This document shows positions 16,585 through 24,800 of a stretch of 64,000 nt of DNA, piece by piece. This DNA is from Ruminococcaceae bacterium BL-6. GTDB lineage: Bacteria; Bacillota; Clostridia; Oscillospirales; Acutalibacteraceae. Location: contig LR778135.1 in assembly GCA_902810075.1 (NCBI GenBank), positions 2,418,001 to 2,482,000 of the forward strand, in the 5' to 3' direction. The position numbers and the translations under genes were made by a program. The notes below the pieces were generated by a model that was not told the DNA's origin, searched no databases, and was given only the letters and a program-made list of their open reading frames with translations. Each line of letters begins with the position of its first letter. Position 1 is the stretch's first letter.

Positions 16585-18084
16585 TTATTCCTGCCGGGCA
16601 CGAATTTCCTTGCATCTTTCGTAGTCTTCCGTCTCCATGAAATACGTGTCCTTGTGTTTGCGGTACTGGAGCTGCGGGATCAGGATTAGCCCGATCACGA
16701 CAATGGCAAGGCCGGCATAGCTCATATACTTCATCAGCACAGTGAAGATCGGCCACATGACAGCCCAGTCCCACATGCCGAGGTACCCGCCGTACGCCGC
16801 CATGCCGACCCAGCCGGCGATGACCGCGGAACCGAACACCTGGCACAGGCCGGAAAGGAAGGGGAACAGGCACGCCGCGCGCAGGCCGCCTTTGTTGTTG
16901 CAGAAGACGCCGATGGTCGCATTGTCAAAGAAGAGCGGGACAAAGCCGGCGACCACGACCACGGGGCTCTTCAGGACCAGAAGCAGGCCGATGGCAAGGA
17001 ACTGCCCGAGCGCACCGAAGAGGAACCCGATGGTAACGGCGTTGGGGGAACCGAAGCCGTACGTGACGGCGCAGTCGACGCCCGGAACAGCGCCGTGCAG
17101 AAGCTTTTCGGAAATGCCCTGGAACGAATTGGTCAGTTCGGATACGAATGTCCGGACGCCCAACTGCAGGATCGACAGGTAAACGGCGAAGTTCAGGGAT
17201 GTAGTCAGGATATAGAAGAAGAAGTTCTGATCCGCCGTGAGGAATTTCTGAGCGACCAGGAAGTCTTTTCCCAGAACGAGGAGAATGGCTCCGAAGAACA
17301 GGGTCATAAGGATGGAGGTGGCGACCAGGTTCTCATTAAAGATGGAGAGGAAGCCCGGAAGCTTGATATCCTCAATTTTACGCGATTTCTTCTTGGATTT
17401 GGCGTTCATCATCTCCGCAAGCCTGCTGAAAATCGCGATGCCGAACATCTGCTGATGCGCCACAGAGAAACCGGCGCCGTCCGTCAGGTCCTGCGTCGGG
17501 CCCACGCAAAGGTTGGTGCCGACCGCCCAGTAGATTCCGAGGACAATGCTCATGATGGCGAGAATCCACGTGTTGTCCAGGAACGGAAAACAGAACAGGA
17601 TGAGCCAGAAAGCCGTGGCCGCCTGCTGTATCTGCACATGGCCGGTCGTGAAAATGGCACGGCATTTCGTGTATTTTTTCAATGCCACCAGAACGATGTT
17701 CAGGATGAACGCGAACAGAAGCAGAAGCATGACCTGCGAGAATGTCCTTCCCGCGATAAAGGCCGGGGCCTTGGGGTCGGCCAGCCCTGCCTGAACGGCA
17801 TTCTGGCCGAAATACGGGTCGATGACCATGGCGCTCAGGTGGAAGCGCTCCTTGAGGCCTACCAGAATCGGGCGAAAGTTACTGGTCAGCCCGCCGGACC
17901 CCACGACGAGGATCATATACCCCACCGTGGCTTTCAGGAACCCGGCCAGCACCTCGTACCACGGCTTTCTCAGGAGTATGTACCCGATCAGAACGATTAC
18001 GCCGATGAAATACGCCGGCTGTGTCAGGATATTTTTCGCGAAGAAGTCCCAAATGAACAATAGGCCATTCAGAATTGACGCCAT
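16585..18084 (-). CDS. ulaA: PTS IIC component, ascorbate-specific UlaA/SgaT type
   Basis: 499 residues with about 11 membrane helices. UlaA-like blocks include ILTQPAYFIGVIVLIGYILL, VGSGGLTSNFRPIL, QQAATAFWLILFCFPFLDNT, AVGTNLCVGPTQDLTDGAGF, AVPGVDCAVTYGFGSPNAVT and FFDNATIGVFCNNKGGLRAA. This is the sugar-translocating channel of the ascorbate PTS family. The ATG at 18084 has GGGAGG 8 nt upstream; the longer open frame to 18267 overlaps the IIA gene and is rejected. It is longer than UlaA of enterobacteria (about 465) mainly at the C-terminus (QLQYRKHKDTYFMETEDYER). Confidence 0.93.
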   Translation of the reverse strand: MASILNGLLFIWDFFAKNILTQPAYFIGVIVLIGYILLRKPWYEVLAGFLKATVGYMILVVGSGGLTSNFRPILVGLKERFHLSAMVIDPYFGQNAVQAGLADPKAPAFIAGRTFSQVMLLLLFAFILNIVLVALKKYTKCRAIFTTGHVQIQQAATAFWLILFCFPFLDNTWILAIMSIVLGIYWAVGTNLCVGPTQDLTDGAGFSVAHQQMFGIAIFSRLAEMMNAKSKKKSRKIEDIKLPGFLSIFNENLVATSILMTLFFGAILLVLGKDFLVAQKFLTADQNFFFYILTTSLNFAVYLSILQLGVRTFVSELTNSFQGISEKLLHGAVPGVDCAVTYGFGSPNAVTIGFLFGALGQFLAIGLLLVLKSPVVVVAGFVPLFFDNATIGVFCNNKGGLRAACLFPFLSGLCQVFGSAVIAGWVGMAAYGGYLGMWDWAVMWPIFTVLMKYMSYAGLAIVVIGLILIPQLQYRKHKDTYFMETEDYERCKEIRARQE

Positions 18085-18208
18085 TTTGAATCCTCCCTGT
18101 TTTTTTGATGGAATCGGCAAATCCTCTGCAGTTCCCGGGCCTTCCGATTTCCACAGAACCGGTCCGCGCGCCGCACGGAAAGCCCGAAGAAAAACAGATG
18201 CGCTTTGC

Positions 18209-18676
18209 TTATTCCTGCCGTTCCCCGAAGAGCCCGTCAATCTCCAGCAGCTCCTCGGGTTTTTCAATTTTTTTCAGCCTCTCAAGAGCATTTTCGTTTG
18301 TCAGAACGGAGTACAGCTTTTGCATGTTGTCTAAATGCTCATCCGGATTCGTGGAACTCAGCGTAAAGAAAATCTGTGCATCCTTCGCCGGATTGCCCTC
18401 TTCAAAACGAACGGGGACGGCGGTTTTCATAAACCCGACGGCCGTTGCATGGGCGCCCTTTGCTTTTTCCGTGGAATGCGGAAGGGCAATCCCGGGCAAA
18501 ATAACGATGTACGGACCGTGCTTCCTGATGCATGCGATAATCTCTTCTGCGTAAGTTTCATCTACCGTGCCGTCTTTCCTCAGGGGTTCGCAGCCCTTCC
18601 GGATTGATTCCTCCCAGCTGAGCGGCTCCGAACAGAACAGATAATGCTTTTTTTCATAGATTTCCCTTAATAGAAT
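18209..18676 (-). CDS. ulaC: PTS IIA component, mannitol/fructose-superfamily (UlaC-like)
   Basis: About 155 residues. The phospho-histidine lies in VILPGIALPHSTEKAKGAHA; other blocks are FMKTAVPVRF, IFFTLSSTNPDEHLDNM. It receives phosphate from HPr and passes it to IIB. The first gene of the cluster. Its start is unusual. The ribosome binding site AGGAGG (18691-18686) is followed after 6 and 9 nt by ATT codons (18679 and 18676), and there is no ATG, GTG or TTG at proper spacing; TTG at 18703 lies upstream of the ribosome binding site. I place the start at the second ATT, which gives the expected UlaC-like start (MLLREIYEKKHYLF). Confidence 0.82.
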   Translation of the reverse strand: MLLREIYEKKHYLFCSEPLSWEESIRKGCEPLRKDGTVDETYAEEIIACIRKHGPYIVILPGIALPHSTEKAKGAHATAVGFMKTAVPVRFEEGNPAKDAQIFFTLSSTNPDEHLDNMQKLYSVLTNENALERLKKIEKPEELLEIDGLFGERQE

Positions 18677-18699
18677 AATTGCGCGCCTCCTTTTAATGA

Positions 18700-18870
18700 A
18701 CAATCAAAACGTTCGTATAATGCGTACTGTAATAAAATCTATAATTAGTATGCTCATTTTATCTCGAAAAATCAAGGACAAAATACAACAAACTTCATAA
18801 ACAATTTTATTTGTGTGTCCAATTTAGTTCCTAATGTGTTCAAATCGTTCACATTTTACGAACTGTGATT
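18700..18870 (-). promoter_or_regulatory. Candidate promoter and DeoR operator region of the PTS cluster
   Basis: The AT-rich leader upstream of the IIA gene contains repeated CGTTC/GAACG words: ACGTTCG near 18709-18715, and GTTCAAATCGTTCAC facing ACGAAC within 18836-18867. DeoR repressors often bind such spaced repeats. A TTGATT box about 18770 could serve as -35. All of this is suggestive only. The rest of the gap to the terminator at 19055 shows no gene. Confidence 0.35.
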
Positions 18871-19054
18871 CATATTGTCTCCTTATTAGTACAAATATAA
18901 GAAATCATTACCAGGCTTTTCTCCTATACCGTTTTTCCCAACCGTTTTTCCCACTGCTCTTCCGTTAAATTGCTTGGATCATTGGTTGGTTTGTATTCTA
19001 TATTTTTATGGCTTTAAATATCACTTTTATGAGAACAGATTTTTAATATGGAAA

Positions 19055-19097
19055 GAGGGACTTGGCGTCCTGCTCAGCACAGACGCCAAATCCCTCT
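19055..19097. terminator. Strong hairpin between uxaA and the PTS cluster, likely terminator
   Basis: Long stem AGAGGGActTGGCGTC / GACGCCAAaTCCCTCT with a 12-nt loop. It is followed on the plus strand by GTATTGCTTTTTT, and on the minus strand by TTTCC. It most likely ends the uxaA transcript coming from the right, and may act in both directions. Confidence 0.6.
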
Positions 19098-19204
19098 GTA
19101 TTGCTTTTTTGCGGTAAAATTCCGGTAAGCCTTATTTTGTATCATACCACGAGCGGTATCCCAACAGGGCTATCTGCGGAATCAAATACCGGAAACAGCG
19201 GCAG

Positions 19205-20689
19205 TCACAGCGTCACGCCGTCTTTAAAGATGGAAATTTCGCGGTAGCCCTGCTCTTCCGACCTGGTTTTTCTGCCGTTTGCCGTTTCCAGCACAAGCCG
19301 GAACAAATCGTCTGCCGTTTCATCAAGAGTCTTTTCGCCGTCGGCGACCACGCCGGCGTTGAAATCGATCCACTGGGGCTTCTTTGCCGCAAGCTGGCTG
19401 TTGGAGGAAACCTTCAGCGTGGGGGCGGGAGCGCCGAACGGCGTACCGCGTCCAGTAGAAAACAGGATCAGGTGGCAGCCGGAGGCGGTAAGCGCCGTCG
19501 TGGAAACCATGTCGTTTCCCGGGCCGTAAAGCAGATTCAGGCCGTGAGTGACGACGGGGCAGGCATAGTCGATCACGTCGGAGATGGGCGCGCTGCCGCC
19601 CTTCTGTACACAGCCGCAGGACTTGTCTTCCAGCGTTGAGATTCCCCCCTGCTTATTTCCAGGGCTTGGGTTGTCATAAACCACTTCGTTGTGGCTGATG
19701 AAGTAATTCTTGAAATTGTTGATCATGGCTGACGCTTTGTCGAACACTCCGCAGCTTTGACAGCGGTTCATCAAAAAACCTTCCGCGCCGAACATTTCCG
19801 GCACTTCCGTCAAAACGGTGCTCCCGCCGCGCGCGCAAAGCATATCGGAGAAACGGCCGATCACGGGATTCGCCGTAATGCCGGAAAGCCCATCCGAACC
19901 GCCGCACTTCATGCCCACAACCAGCTCCGACACAGGAATCGGTTCGCGGCGGAACCCCTTCGCGTAATCGGCAAGCTCCCGGAGCAGGTCGCGGCCAGCC
20001 TCCTGCTCGTCCTCCACTTCCTGAATGGTCAGGAATTTTACCCGGCTGGGGTTGTAGTCACCCAGTTCTTCCAGCATCTGCCCGTGCGTCAGGTTTTCGC
20101 AACCAAGGCCCAGAATCAGCACGCCGCCCGCGTTGGGGTGGCGGGCCAGCGCGGCGAGCAGCTTGCGGGTCTGCGCGTGGTCATGGCCGGTCTGGCTGCA
20201 TCCGTACGGATGCGGGAAGCAGTAAAGGCCGTCCACCGTACCGGCCACAAGGCCGCGGTTGTGCTCCACAAGAAGCCGCGCGCAGTCGTTCACGCATCCG
20301 ACCGTCGGGATAATCCACAGCTCGTTGCGGATAGCGGCGCGCCCGTCCTCCCTCCGGTAGCCCTGGAAAAGCTCCGGCTGTACCGGGGGCAGCGGATGAA
20401 CCGCCGGCTGATAGGGAAAGCTGGTCTGCCCGGAAAGATTGGTCTGCATATTGTGGATATGGACCCAGCTTCCGGCAGGGATCTCATTCAGCGCATGTCC
20501 GATGGGGAACCCGTACTTCACAATATTTTCCCCTTTTGAAATCGCGGCGATCGCCATTTTGTGGCCTTGGGGGATATCCTCGCGGGCGGTCACGGCCTTC
20601 TCCCCGATCTCAAAAGAAGTTCCTTTGACAACGGGATGCAGCGCGACCGCCACATTATCCTCCGGATGAATCTGGATGAAGAAAGGCAT
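19205..20689 (-). CDS. uxaA: Altronate dehydratase UxaA
   Basis: 494 residues, full length. The N-terminal SAF-like domain (residues 1-90: NVAVALHPVVKGTSF, REDIPQGHKMAIAAI, YGFPIGHALNEIPAGSWVHI) is fused to the large catalytic domain, with RAAIRNELWIIPTVGCVND, FPHPYGCSQTG, HPNAGGVLILGLGCEN, GMKCGGSDGLSGITANP, HEV-type SHNEVVYDNPSPGNKQGGIS and DKSCGCVQKGG. It dehydrates D-altronate to 2-keto-3-deoxygluconate in galacturonate catabolism. The ATG at 20689 has AAGGAG upstream. It is the last gene after uxaB. Confidence 0.95.
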   Translation of the reverse strand: MPFFIQIHPEDNVAVALHPVVKGTSFEIGEKAVTAREDIPQGHKMAIAAISKGENIVKYGFPIGHALNEIPAGSWVHIHNMQTNLSGQTSFPYQPAVHPLPPVQPELFQGYRREDGRAAIRNELWIIPTVGCVNDCARLLVEHNRGLVAGTVDGLYCFPHPYGCSQTGHDHAQTRKLLAALARHPNAGGVLILGLGCENLTHGQMLEELGDYNPSRVKFLTIQEVEDEQEAGRDLLRELADYAKGFRREPIPVSELVVGMKCGGSDGLSGITANPVIGRFSDMLCARGGSTVLTEVPEMFGAEGFLMNRCQSCGVFDKASAMINNFKNYFISHNEVVYDNPSPGNKQGGISTLEDKSCGCVQKGGSAPISDVIDYACPVVTHGLNLLYGPGNDMVSTTALTASGCHLILFSTGRGTPFGAPAPTLKVSSNSQLAAKKPQWIDFNAGVVADGEKTLDETADDLFRLVLETANGRKTRSEEQGYREISIFKDGVTL

Positions 20690-20759
20690 ATCGAATCTCC
20701 TTTTCCGGTATTTTCACAAAAGAGCCGTTGCAAGGCCTGCTCTTTTCCCGGCGTTTCTC

Positions 20760-22253
20760 TTACAGGCAGGCCTGGAACGCCGCCGCAGCGCCCTTTTCGC
20801 GGATCAGCTCAAGCGTTTGGACGGCCGTCTGTTCAAATCCCGCGATCAGGGTCAGATCCTGACCCCACATTTTTTCGCTGGTCATCACGGCATGCACCAG
20901 CGCGGCAGCGGAATCGTCCCTGTGCGCGTAATAGAATTCCAGAACCCAGCGATCATCGCTGACCGTGTATTCGTTCCCCTTCGGCCGTTTGCAGACAAGG
21001 CCCTTGTCGGTCAAAGCCTGAATGTCGGAGGAGTAGAAAGCGACATAGGCCGCGAAGCTTGTGGTGAGGCATCTCGGCAGGCCGCCCCTGATTTTCACAT
21101 ATTCCAGCAGGCTGGGCATGTTGCGCGCCTTCCATTTGGAAGTGGAGTTGAGGGAAATGCTCATGAGCTCATGGTTGATGAACGGGTTGTTGAAACGGTC
21201 CTGCACCGCGCTGGCGAAGTCCTCCAGGTCTTTTTTATCCAGGGGGAGCGTCGGAATGATTTCGTCCTGCAGCATTTTGTTCATAAAGCCGCTCACGATG
21301 CCGTCATTCATGCAGTCGCGCACAATATCGTATCCTGCGAGATACGCGCCCAGCACGAATCCGGTATGCGCGCCGTTCAGGATACGAACCTTGCGCTTCT
21401 TGTACGGGGTCACATCCGGAACGACGGGGCAGTTCAGCCCGGCGGTCTTAAACGGAAGTTTTTCCTCCAGCCATGCCGGAGCCTCGATATTCCACACGCC
21501 GAACACCTCGCCCACGTCGATCAGAACATCGTGGTAGCCGTTTTCCTTTTCCCGCTCGGCAAATTCCCTTTCGTCGCGGATTCGCCCCGGAACAATGCGG
21601 TCGACCAGCGTCGAGCAGAACAGGCATTCCCCGTTTACCCAGTCTTTGAAAGCGTCCTCCAGCTTCCACTGGTCAATGTATTGGTTGACGCATTTAAGAA
21701 GCTCTTTCCCGTTGTTGTCGATCAGCTCGCAGGAGAGGATTACCAGGCCCTTTTTCCCCGCCTTGTAGCGGGTGTGCAGGACCTGCGTCAGCTTTGCCGG
21801 GAAAGAGGATGGCGGGCAGTCGTCCGGTTCGCAGGCGGGGTCGTAAACGATGCCCGCTTCCGTCGTGTTTGAAACGATGTATTCCAGGGAATCCGAAGCG
21901 GCGACTTCCATCATCGCGTCGTAGTCCGCTTTTTCATACGGATTCAGGCAGCGCGACACCGAGGAGATCACGCGTTTGCGGTTCACTTTTTCGCCGTTTC
22001 GGCGGCCCCTCAGGTACAGGGTGTAAAGGCCCTGCTGTTCGTTGATCTGCTTTGCAAGGCCGTTCGGGATCGGCTGCACCAGAACGCATTTGCCGTTCCA
22101 GCCCGCTTTTTCATTCGACATGTCGAACCAGTAATCCACGAATGCGCGTAGGAAATTCCCCTCTCCGAACTGAAGCACCTTTTCCGGCGCTTCCTCCAGG
22201 AAATATCCCTGATACCCGGATTTCTTCAAGACGTCATAAGCAAGCGTTTCCAT
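20760..22253 (-). CDS. uxaB: Tagaturonate reductase (altronate oxidoreductase) UxaB
   Basis: 497 residues. Polyol/mannitol dehydrogenase family: N-terminal VLQFGEGNFLRAFVDYWFDM, the Rossmann-type region, SNTTEAGIVYD, CELIDNNGKELLKCVNQYID, and C-terminal VRILNGAHTGFVLGAYLAGY, DEIIPTLPLD and DRFNNPFINHELMSISLNST. It reduces tagaturonate to altronate with NADH, feeding UxaA downstream. The ATG at 22253 is preceded by AAAGG. The frame stays open upstream to 22358, but that part translates repeat copy B and is rejected. Confidence 0.95.
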   Translation of the reverse strand: METLAYDVLKKSGYQGYFLEEAPEKVLQFGEGNFLRAFVDYWFDMSNEKAGWNGKCVLVQPIPNGLAKQINEQQGLYTLYLRGRRNGEKVNRKRVISSVSRCLNPYEKADYDAMMEVAASDSLEYIVSNTTEAGIVYDPACEPDDCPPSSFPAKLTQVLHTRYKAGKKGLVILSCELIDNNGKELLKCVNQYIDQWKLEDAFKDWVNGECLFCSTLVDRIVPGRIRDEREFAEREKENGYHDVLIDVGEVFGVWNIEAPAWLEEKLPFKTAGLNCPVVPDVTPYKKRKVRILNGAHTGFVLGAYLAGYDIVRDCMNDGIVSGFMNKMLQDEIIPTLPLDKKDLEDFASAVQDRFNNPFINHELMSISLNSTSKWKARNMPSLLEYVKIRGGLPRCLTTSFAAYVAFYSSDIQALTDKGLVCKRPKGNEYTVSDDRWVLEFYYAHRDDSAAALVHAVMTSEKMWGQDLTLIAGFEQTAVQTLELIREKGAAAAFQACL

Positions 22254-22273
22254 TGTAATTCTACCTTTCCCTT

Positions 22274-22372
22274 GGCAGTTCCAGCTTAAAATGCCGAATT
22301 TGTTTCTGTTTCTTCCCCGCTTCCGGCGGGGAAAGGACAGATCCGTGCTCGCAATCATAAGTGGAATTGCCG
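22274..22372. repeat. Dispersed palindromic repeat, copy B
   Basis: About 99 bp between the LarA-like gene and uxaB, starting 21 nt upstream of the uxaB ATG. It has the near end GGCAGTTCCAGCTTAAAATG, central hairpin TTTCTTCCCCGC / GGCGGGGAAAG, and far end GCAATCATAAGTGGAATTGC. Same orientation as A and F. Confidence 0.85.
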
Positions 22373-22379
22373 TAATCTT

Positions 22380-23687
22380 TTAAAATTTCAAGCTTCCGTT
22401 CTCCATCGGCAGATTCCCGTCACGGTCGAACGGCAGCTCCTCCGGCTCCGATAAAACTTCAAGCCGTCCGATTTTTTTGACTTCCTCCGCATACGCCTCG
22501 GAAAGCTGAACATATTCCAGATGCAGGCTGTTCGGGATCCGCACGACGCGGGGATTCTTTTTATTGATCTCAACGCAGGACTTGAGACAGACCTGGATGC
22601 ATTCCCTGTCGCTTTCCATCACGATCGGGACCCGGACCCCGCCGAGGACCGTACAGGTGATCGCGTTCGGGTACATCGACTTGAAATCCAACTGCCTGTA
22701 AACCCGCTCCGTCGTCGCGCTGGAATAGCCGAGGCCGATCCCGTTTCCATGCGTCTCCGGGCTCAGGTTGAGCACCGCGACGCGCTGGGCCTCGATTCCC
22801 CCCGTGGCATACGGGGTACAGAACGTGCCGGTGATGTTCGGGTCCATGCCGTCTCCGCTGAAGTTTTTGCCGATCTGATCCACGACCAGCACGTCGCAGC
22901 TGTCCACCAAGATCCGGGGCATGTACCCGAACGCTTCTTTCAGAAGCGACGGCTCCTCTTTTTCGATGTCCTCCGCCGCGACCGCCGCAATCCTGCAGGT
23001 TTCATCGTAGGCGTTTTCAATCGTGGGGACGCCGAACAGGATGGGCGCGTTTTTGATAATCGCCCTGCCGAACAGCGGCACGTTTTGGGCCATATTCTTG
23101 AACCCGGCCGCGTGGCATACCTGTGCCCCGTACTGTTTTCCGAGACCGATGGCCATCATCTTCATGATGCCGCTCTCATAGGGCCCCCGGAACGCGGTAT
23201 GCGGCTTGATGCGGCATCCCAGGATGACCCCGTCGGACTCTGCGGCGTTTTTGTCGATATACACGTCGCCGCCCGCGTCGTTGACGCCGATTTTCTTCAC
23301 TTCCATAGAGGAAAGAATCGGACATCCGCAGTATTCCTCCGTGATGCCGTACCCTTCCAGAATGGCCCTCTGCCCTTCCGCCGTGGACCCTCCGTGGCTG
23401 CCCATGGCCGGGACGATGAACGGCCGCGCCCCGCGTGACCTGCAGAAATCGGCGATGCATTTGGTCGTAAGCGCGTTGTTGGCGATTCCCCTGGAGCCCG
23501 CGGTGATTGCGATCCGCATTCCCGGCTTTACGCGGAACGCGAATTTCGGTTCGCTCAGCAGGCTGAAGATCAAATCCGGAATTTCTTTCGGGTCGATCCT
23601 GTTGCGGGGAAAGGACTGCTTGACCCGAAACATTTTTGGTATAAACGTATCTTTTACCATATCCGCTACAAACTGACGCTCTCTCAT
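22380..23687 (-). CDS. LarA-like (DUF2088) protein, putative nickel-pincer-dependent racemase/epimerase
   Basis: 435 residues. N-terminal LarA-type domain with MRIAITAGSRGIANNALTTK, FIVPAMGSHGGSTAEGQRAI and LEGYGITEEYCGCPI. Later blocks are GCRIKPHTAFRGPYESGIMK, AIGLGKQYGAQVCHAAGFKN and MDPNITGTFCTPYATGGIEA. Members related to LarA use a nickel-pincer nucleotide to move a hydride at hydroxy-acid carbons. Located directly upstream of uxaB and uxaA on the same strand, so a sugar-acid epimerase in hexuronate use is plausible. No larB, larC or larE genes lie in the window. Cofactor dependence is inferred from the family only. The ATG at 23687 has AGGAG upstream. Confidence 0.78.
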   Translation of the reverse strand: MRERQFVADMVKDTFIPKMFRVKQSFPRNRIDPKEIPDLIFSLLSEPKFAFRVKPGMRIAITAGSRGIANNALTTKCIADFCRSRGARPFIVPAMGSHGGSTAEGQRAILEGYGITEEYCGCPILSSMEVKKIGVNDAGGDVYIDKNAAESDGVILGCRIKPHTAFRGPYESGIMKMMAIGLGKQYGAQVCHAAGFKNMAQNVPLFGRAIIKNAPILFGVPTIENAYDETCRIAAVAAEDIEKEEPSLLKEAFGYMPRILVDSCDVLVVDQIGKNFSGDGMDPNITGTFCTPYATGGIEAQRVAVLNLSPETHGNGIGLGYSSATTERVYRQLDFKSMYPNAITCTVLGGVRVPIVMESDRECIQVCLKSCVEINKKNPRVVRIPNSLHLEYVQLSEAYAEEVKKIGRLEVLSEPEELPFDRDGNLPMENGSLKF

Positions 23688-23714
23688 GAAAAGTCTCCTC
23701 GTTCGATTCTTCCT

Positions 23715-23798
23715 GCAGCAATTCCGCTCATGACCGCGAATCCGGATTTGTTCCCCTTCCCTCGGCGGGGGAGGAACAAAAACGAACTCTGCATCTTA
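23715..23798. repeat. Dispersed palindromic repeat, copy C (split by an insertion)
   Basis: Opens 27 nt upstream of the LarA-like gene with CAGCAATTCCGCTCATGA, then central hairpin TTCCCCTTCCCTC / GGCGGGGGAGGAAC, and CTCTGCATCTTA. The expected last bases (TAGCTGGAAATGCCA) are found 762 bp further on at 24561-24575, beyond the mobile element. Orientation as in D and E. Confidence 0.85.
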
Positions 23799-23952
23799 GG
23801 CCTCGTCTGAAAAATCAAAGAACTAGTCTGTTTCGGCTAAAATTGCGCCGCCCGGCGTCAAAAATGCTCGGAATCCGGAAAGGATTCCTGCGCTTTTTTC
23901 CTTGTTCGGCACAATTTTATCTCGAAAATCCGTCGCTTTTTATTGTCTGTAT

Positions 23953-24545
23953 CATGGGGTTAAAACCCTCGCCTTAAGGCGAAACCTTTAGGTCAACCTC
24001 CTGGTATGATTATAGGAGAACACTTGTGAAACACTAAGGTAGAGGTGACACAAGTGGAAAACTACCGAAAATCTGCACATAGTACGTACGATATAAAATA
24101 TCATCTGGTATGGATAACGAAATATCGCAAAGCTGTGTTGACAGGAAAGATCGCCCAAAGGACGAGAGAACTAATACGGATTACATGCAGCAGCAATGAG
24201 GTGGAAATATTGGCAGGGCATGTAGGGAAAGATCATATCCATCTTCTTGTATCAGTCCCCCCACATCTTTCTGCGAGTAAATTGGTTCAATATCTAAAAG
24301 GGAATACCTCGCGAAAGTTGCAGATGGAGTATAAAGAATTGAACAAAGAATATTGGGGGCGGCACCTTTGGGCAAGAGGATATTTCGTAGCAAGCAGTGG
24401 AAATGTGACAGATGAAATAATTGCACAGTACATTCAGAATCAAGATTTGGAAGAGAATATGAAAAGCGATAATTTCGAGATCGGCAATCTTTAGGCGGCT
24501 TTAGCCGCTATCGAACCTACCGGCTTTCAGCCGGTAGTGATTCAG
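23953..24545 (+). mobile_element. IS200/IS605-type insertion nested in the MITE
   Basis: A Y1 transposase gene is flanked by subterminal hairpins: GCCTTAAGGC at 23971-23980 on the left and CTACCGGC / GCCGGTAG at 24518-24538 on the right. No target duplication and no terminal inverted repeats are expected for this family. The outer limits given are approximate. It is visibly AT-richer than neighbouring genes. Confidence 0.7.
24045..24494 (+). CDS. tnpA: IS200/IS605-family transposase TnpA (Y1 HUH)
   Basis: 149 residues. The HUH motif is HIHLLVS in GHVGKDHIHLLVSVPP; the start block YDIKYHLVWITKYRKAVLTG and LVQYLKGNTSRKLQ are typical. The catalytic tyrosine is probably that in IAQYIQNQ. The frame is intact. 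It starts at GTG 24045 or at GTG 24054, the latter with AGAGGT 7 nt upstream. No TnpB/IscB partner is present, so this is the single-gene IS200 type. It cuts and joins single-stranded DNA at hairpin ends. Confidence 0.93.
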   Translation: MTQVENYRKSAHSTYDIKYHLVWITKYRKAVLTGKIAQRTRELIRITCSSNEVEILAGHVGKDHIHLLVSVPPHLSASKLVQYLKGNTSRKLQMEYKELNKEYWGRHLWARGYFVASSGNVTDEIIAQYIQNQDLEENMKSDNFEIGNL

Positions 24546-24800
24546 TTTTCAAACAAGGCCTAGCTGGAAATGCCATCCTTGAGCGCTTCCGATAAAGGAA
24601 AGCTTGAATCGATTTTTATGCGGCCAATTTTTAAGTACCGATATTATTTCGCTTCCATATTTTATATTGATCAGAAGCGTGTTATAATAAATACAATGAT
24701 GTATCTAAGGATATATATTTTTTGATCGATATCAAATTTTCATTTGCATTTTATGAAATAAAATATGATGTTTATTACAATCATGCCGGGAGGAATCATT

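Larger units (their letters stand above)
23799..24560. mobile_element. TA-flanked inverted-repeat element interrupting repeat copy C
   Basis: Terminal inverted repeats GGCCTCGTCTGAAAA (23799-23813) and, read inward from the right, GGCCTTGTTTGAAAA (24560-24546), 13 of 15 matching. The dinucleotide TA is present on both sides (23797-23798 and 24561-24562), and rejoining across one TA restores the intergenic repeat. TA duplication is the habit of IS630/Tc1-type transposases. The left 150 bp fold into a large imperfect hairpin (CGGCTAAAATTGCGCC against GGCACAATTTTATC; inner GGAATCC/GGATTCC). It encodes no IS630 transposase, so it looks like a MITE; an IS200-like unit lies inside it. Confidence 0.7.

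Noticed and set aside
22254..22358. N-terminal extension of UxaB
   Set aside because: It is the translation of repeat copy B; the ATG at 22253 gives the family-length protein.
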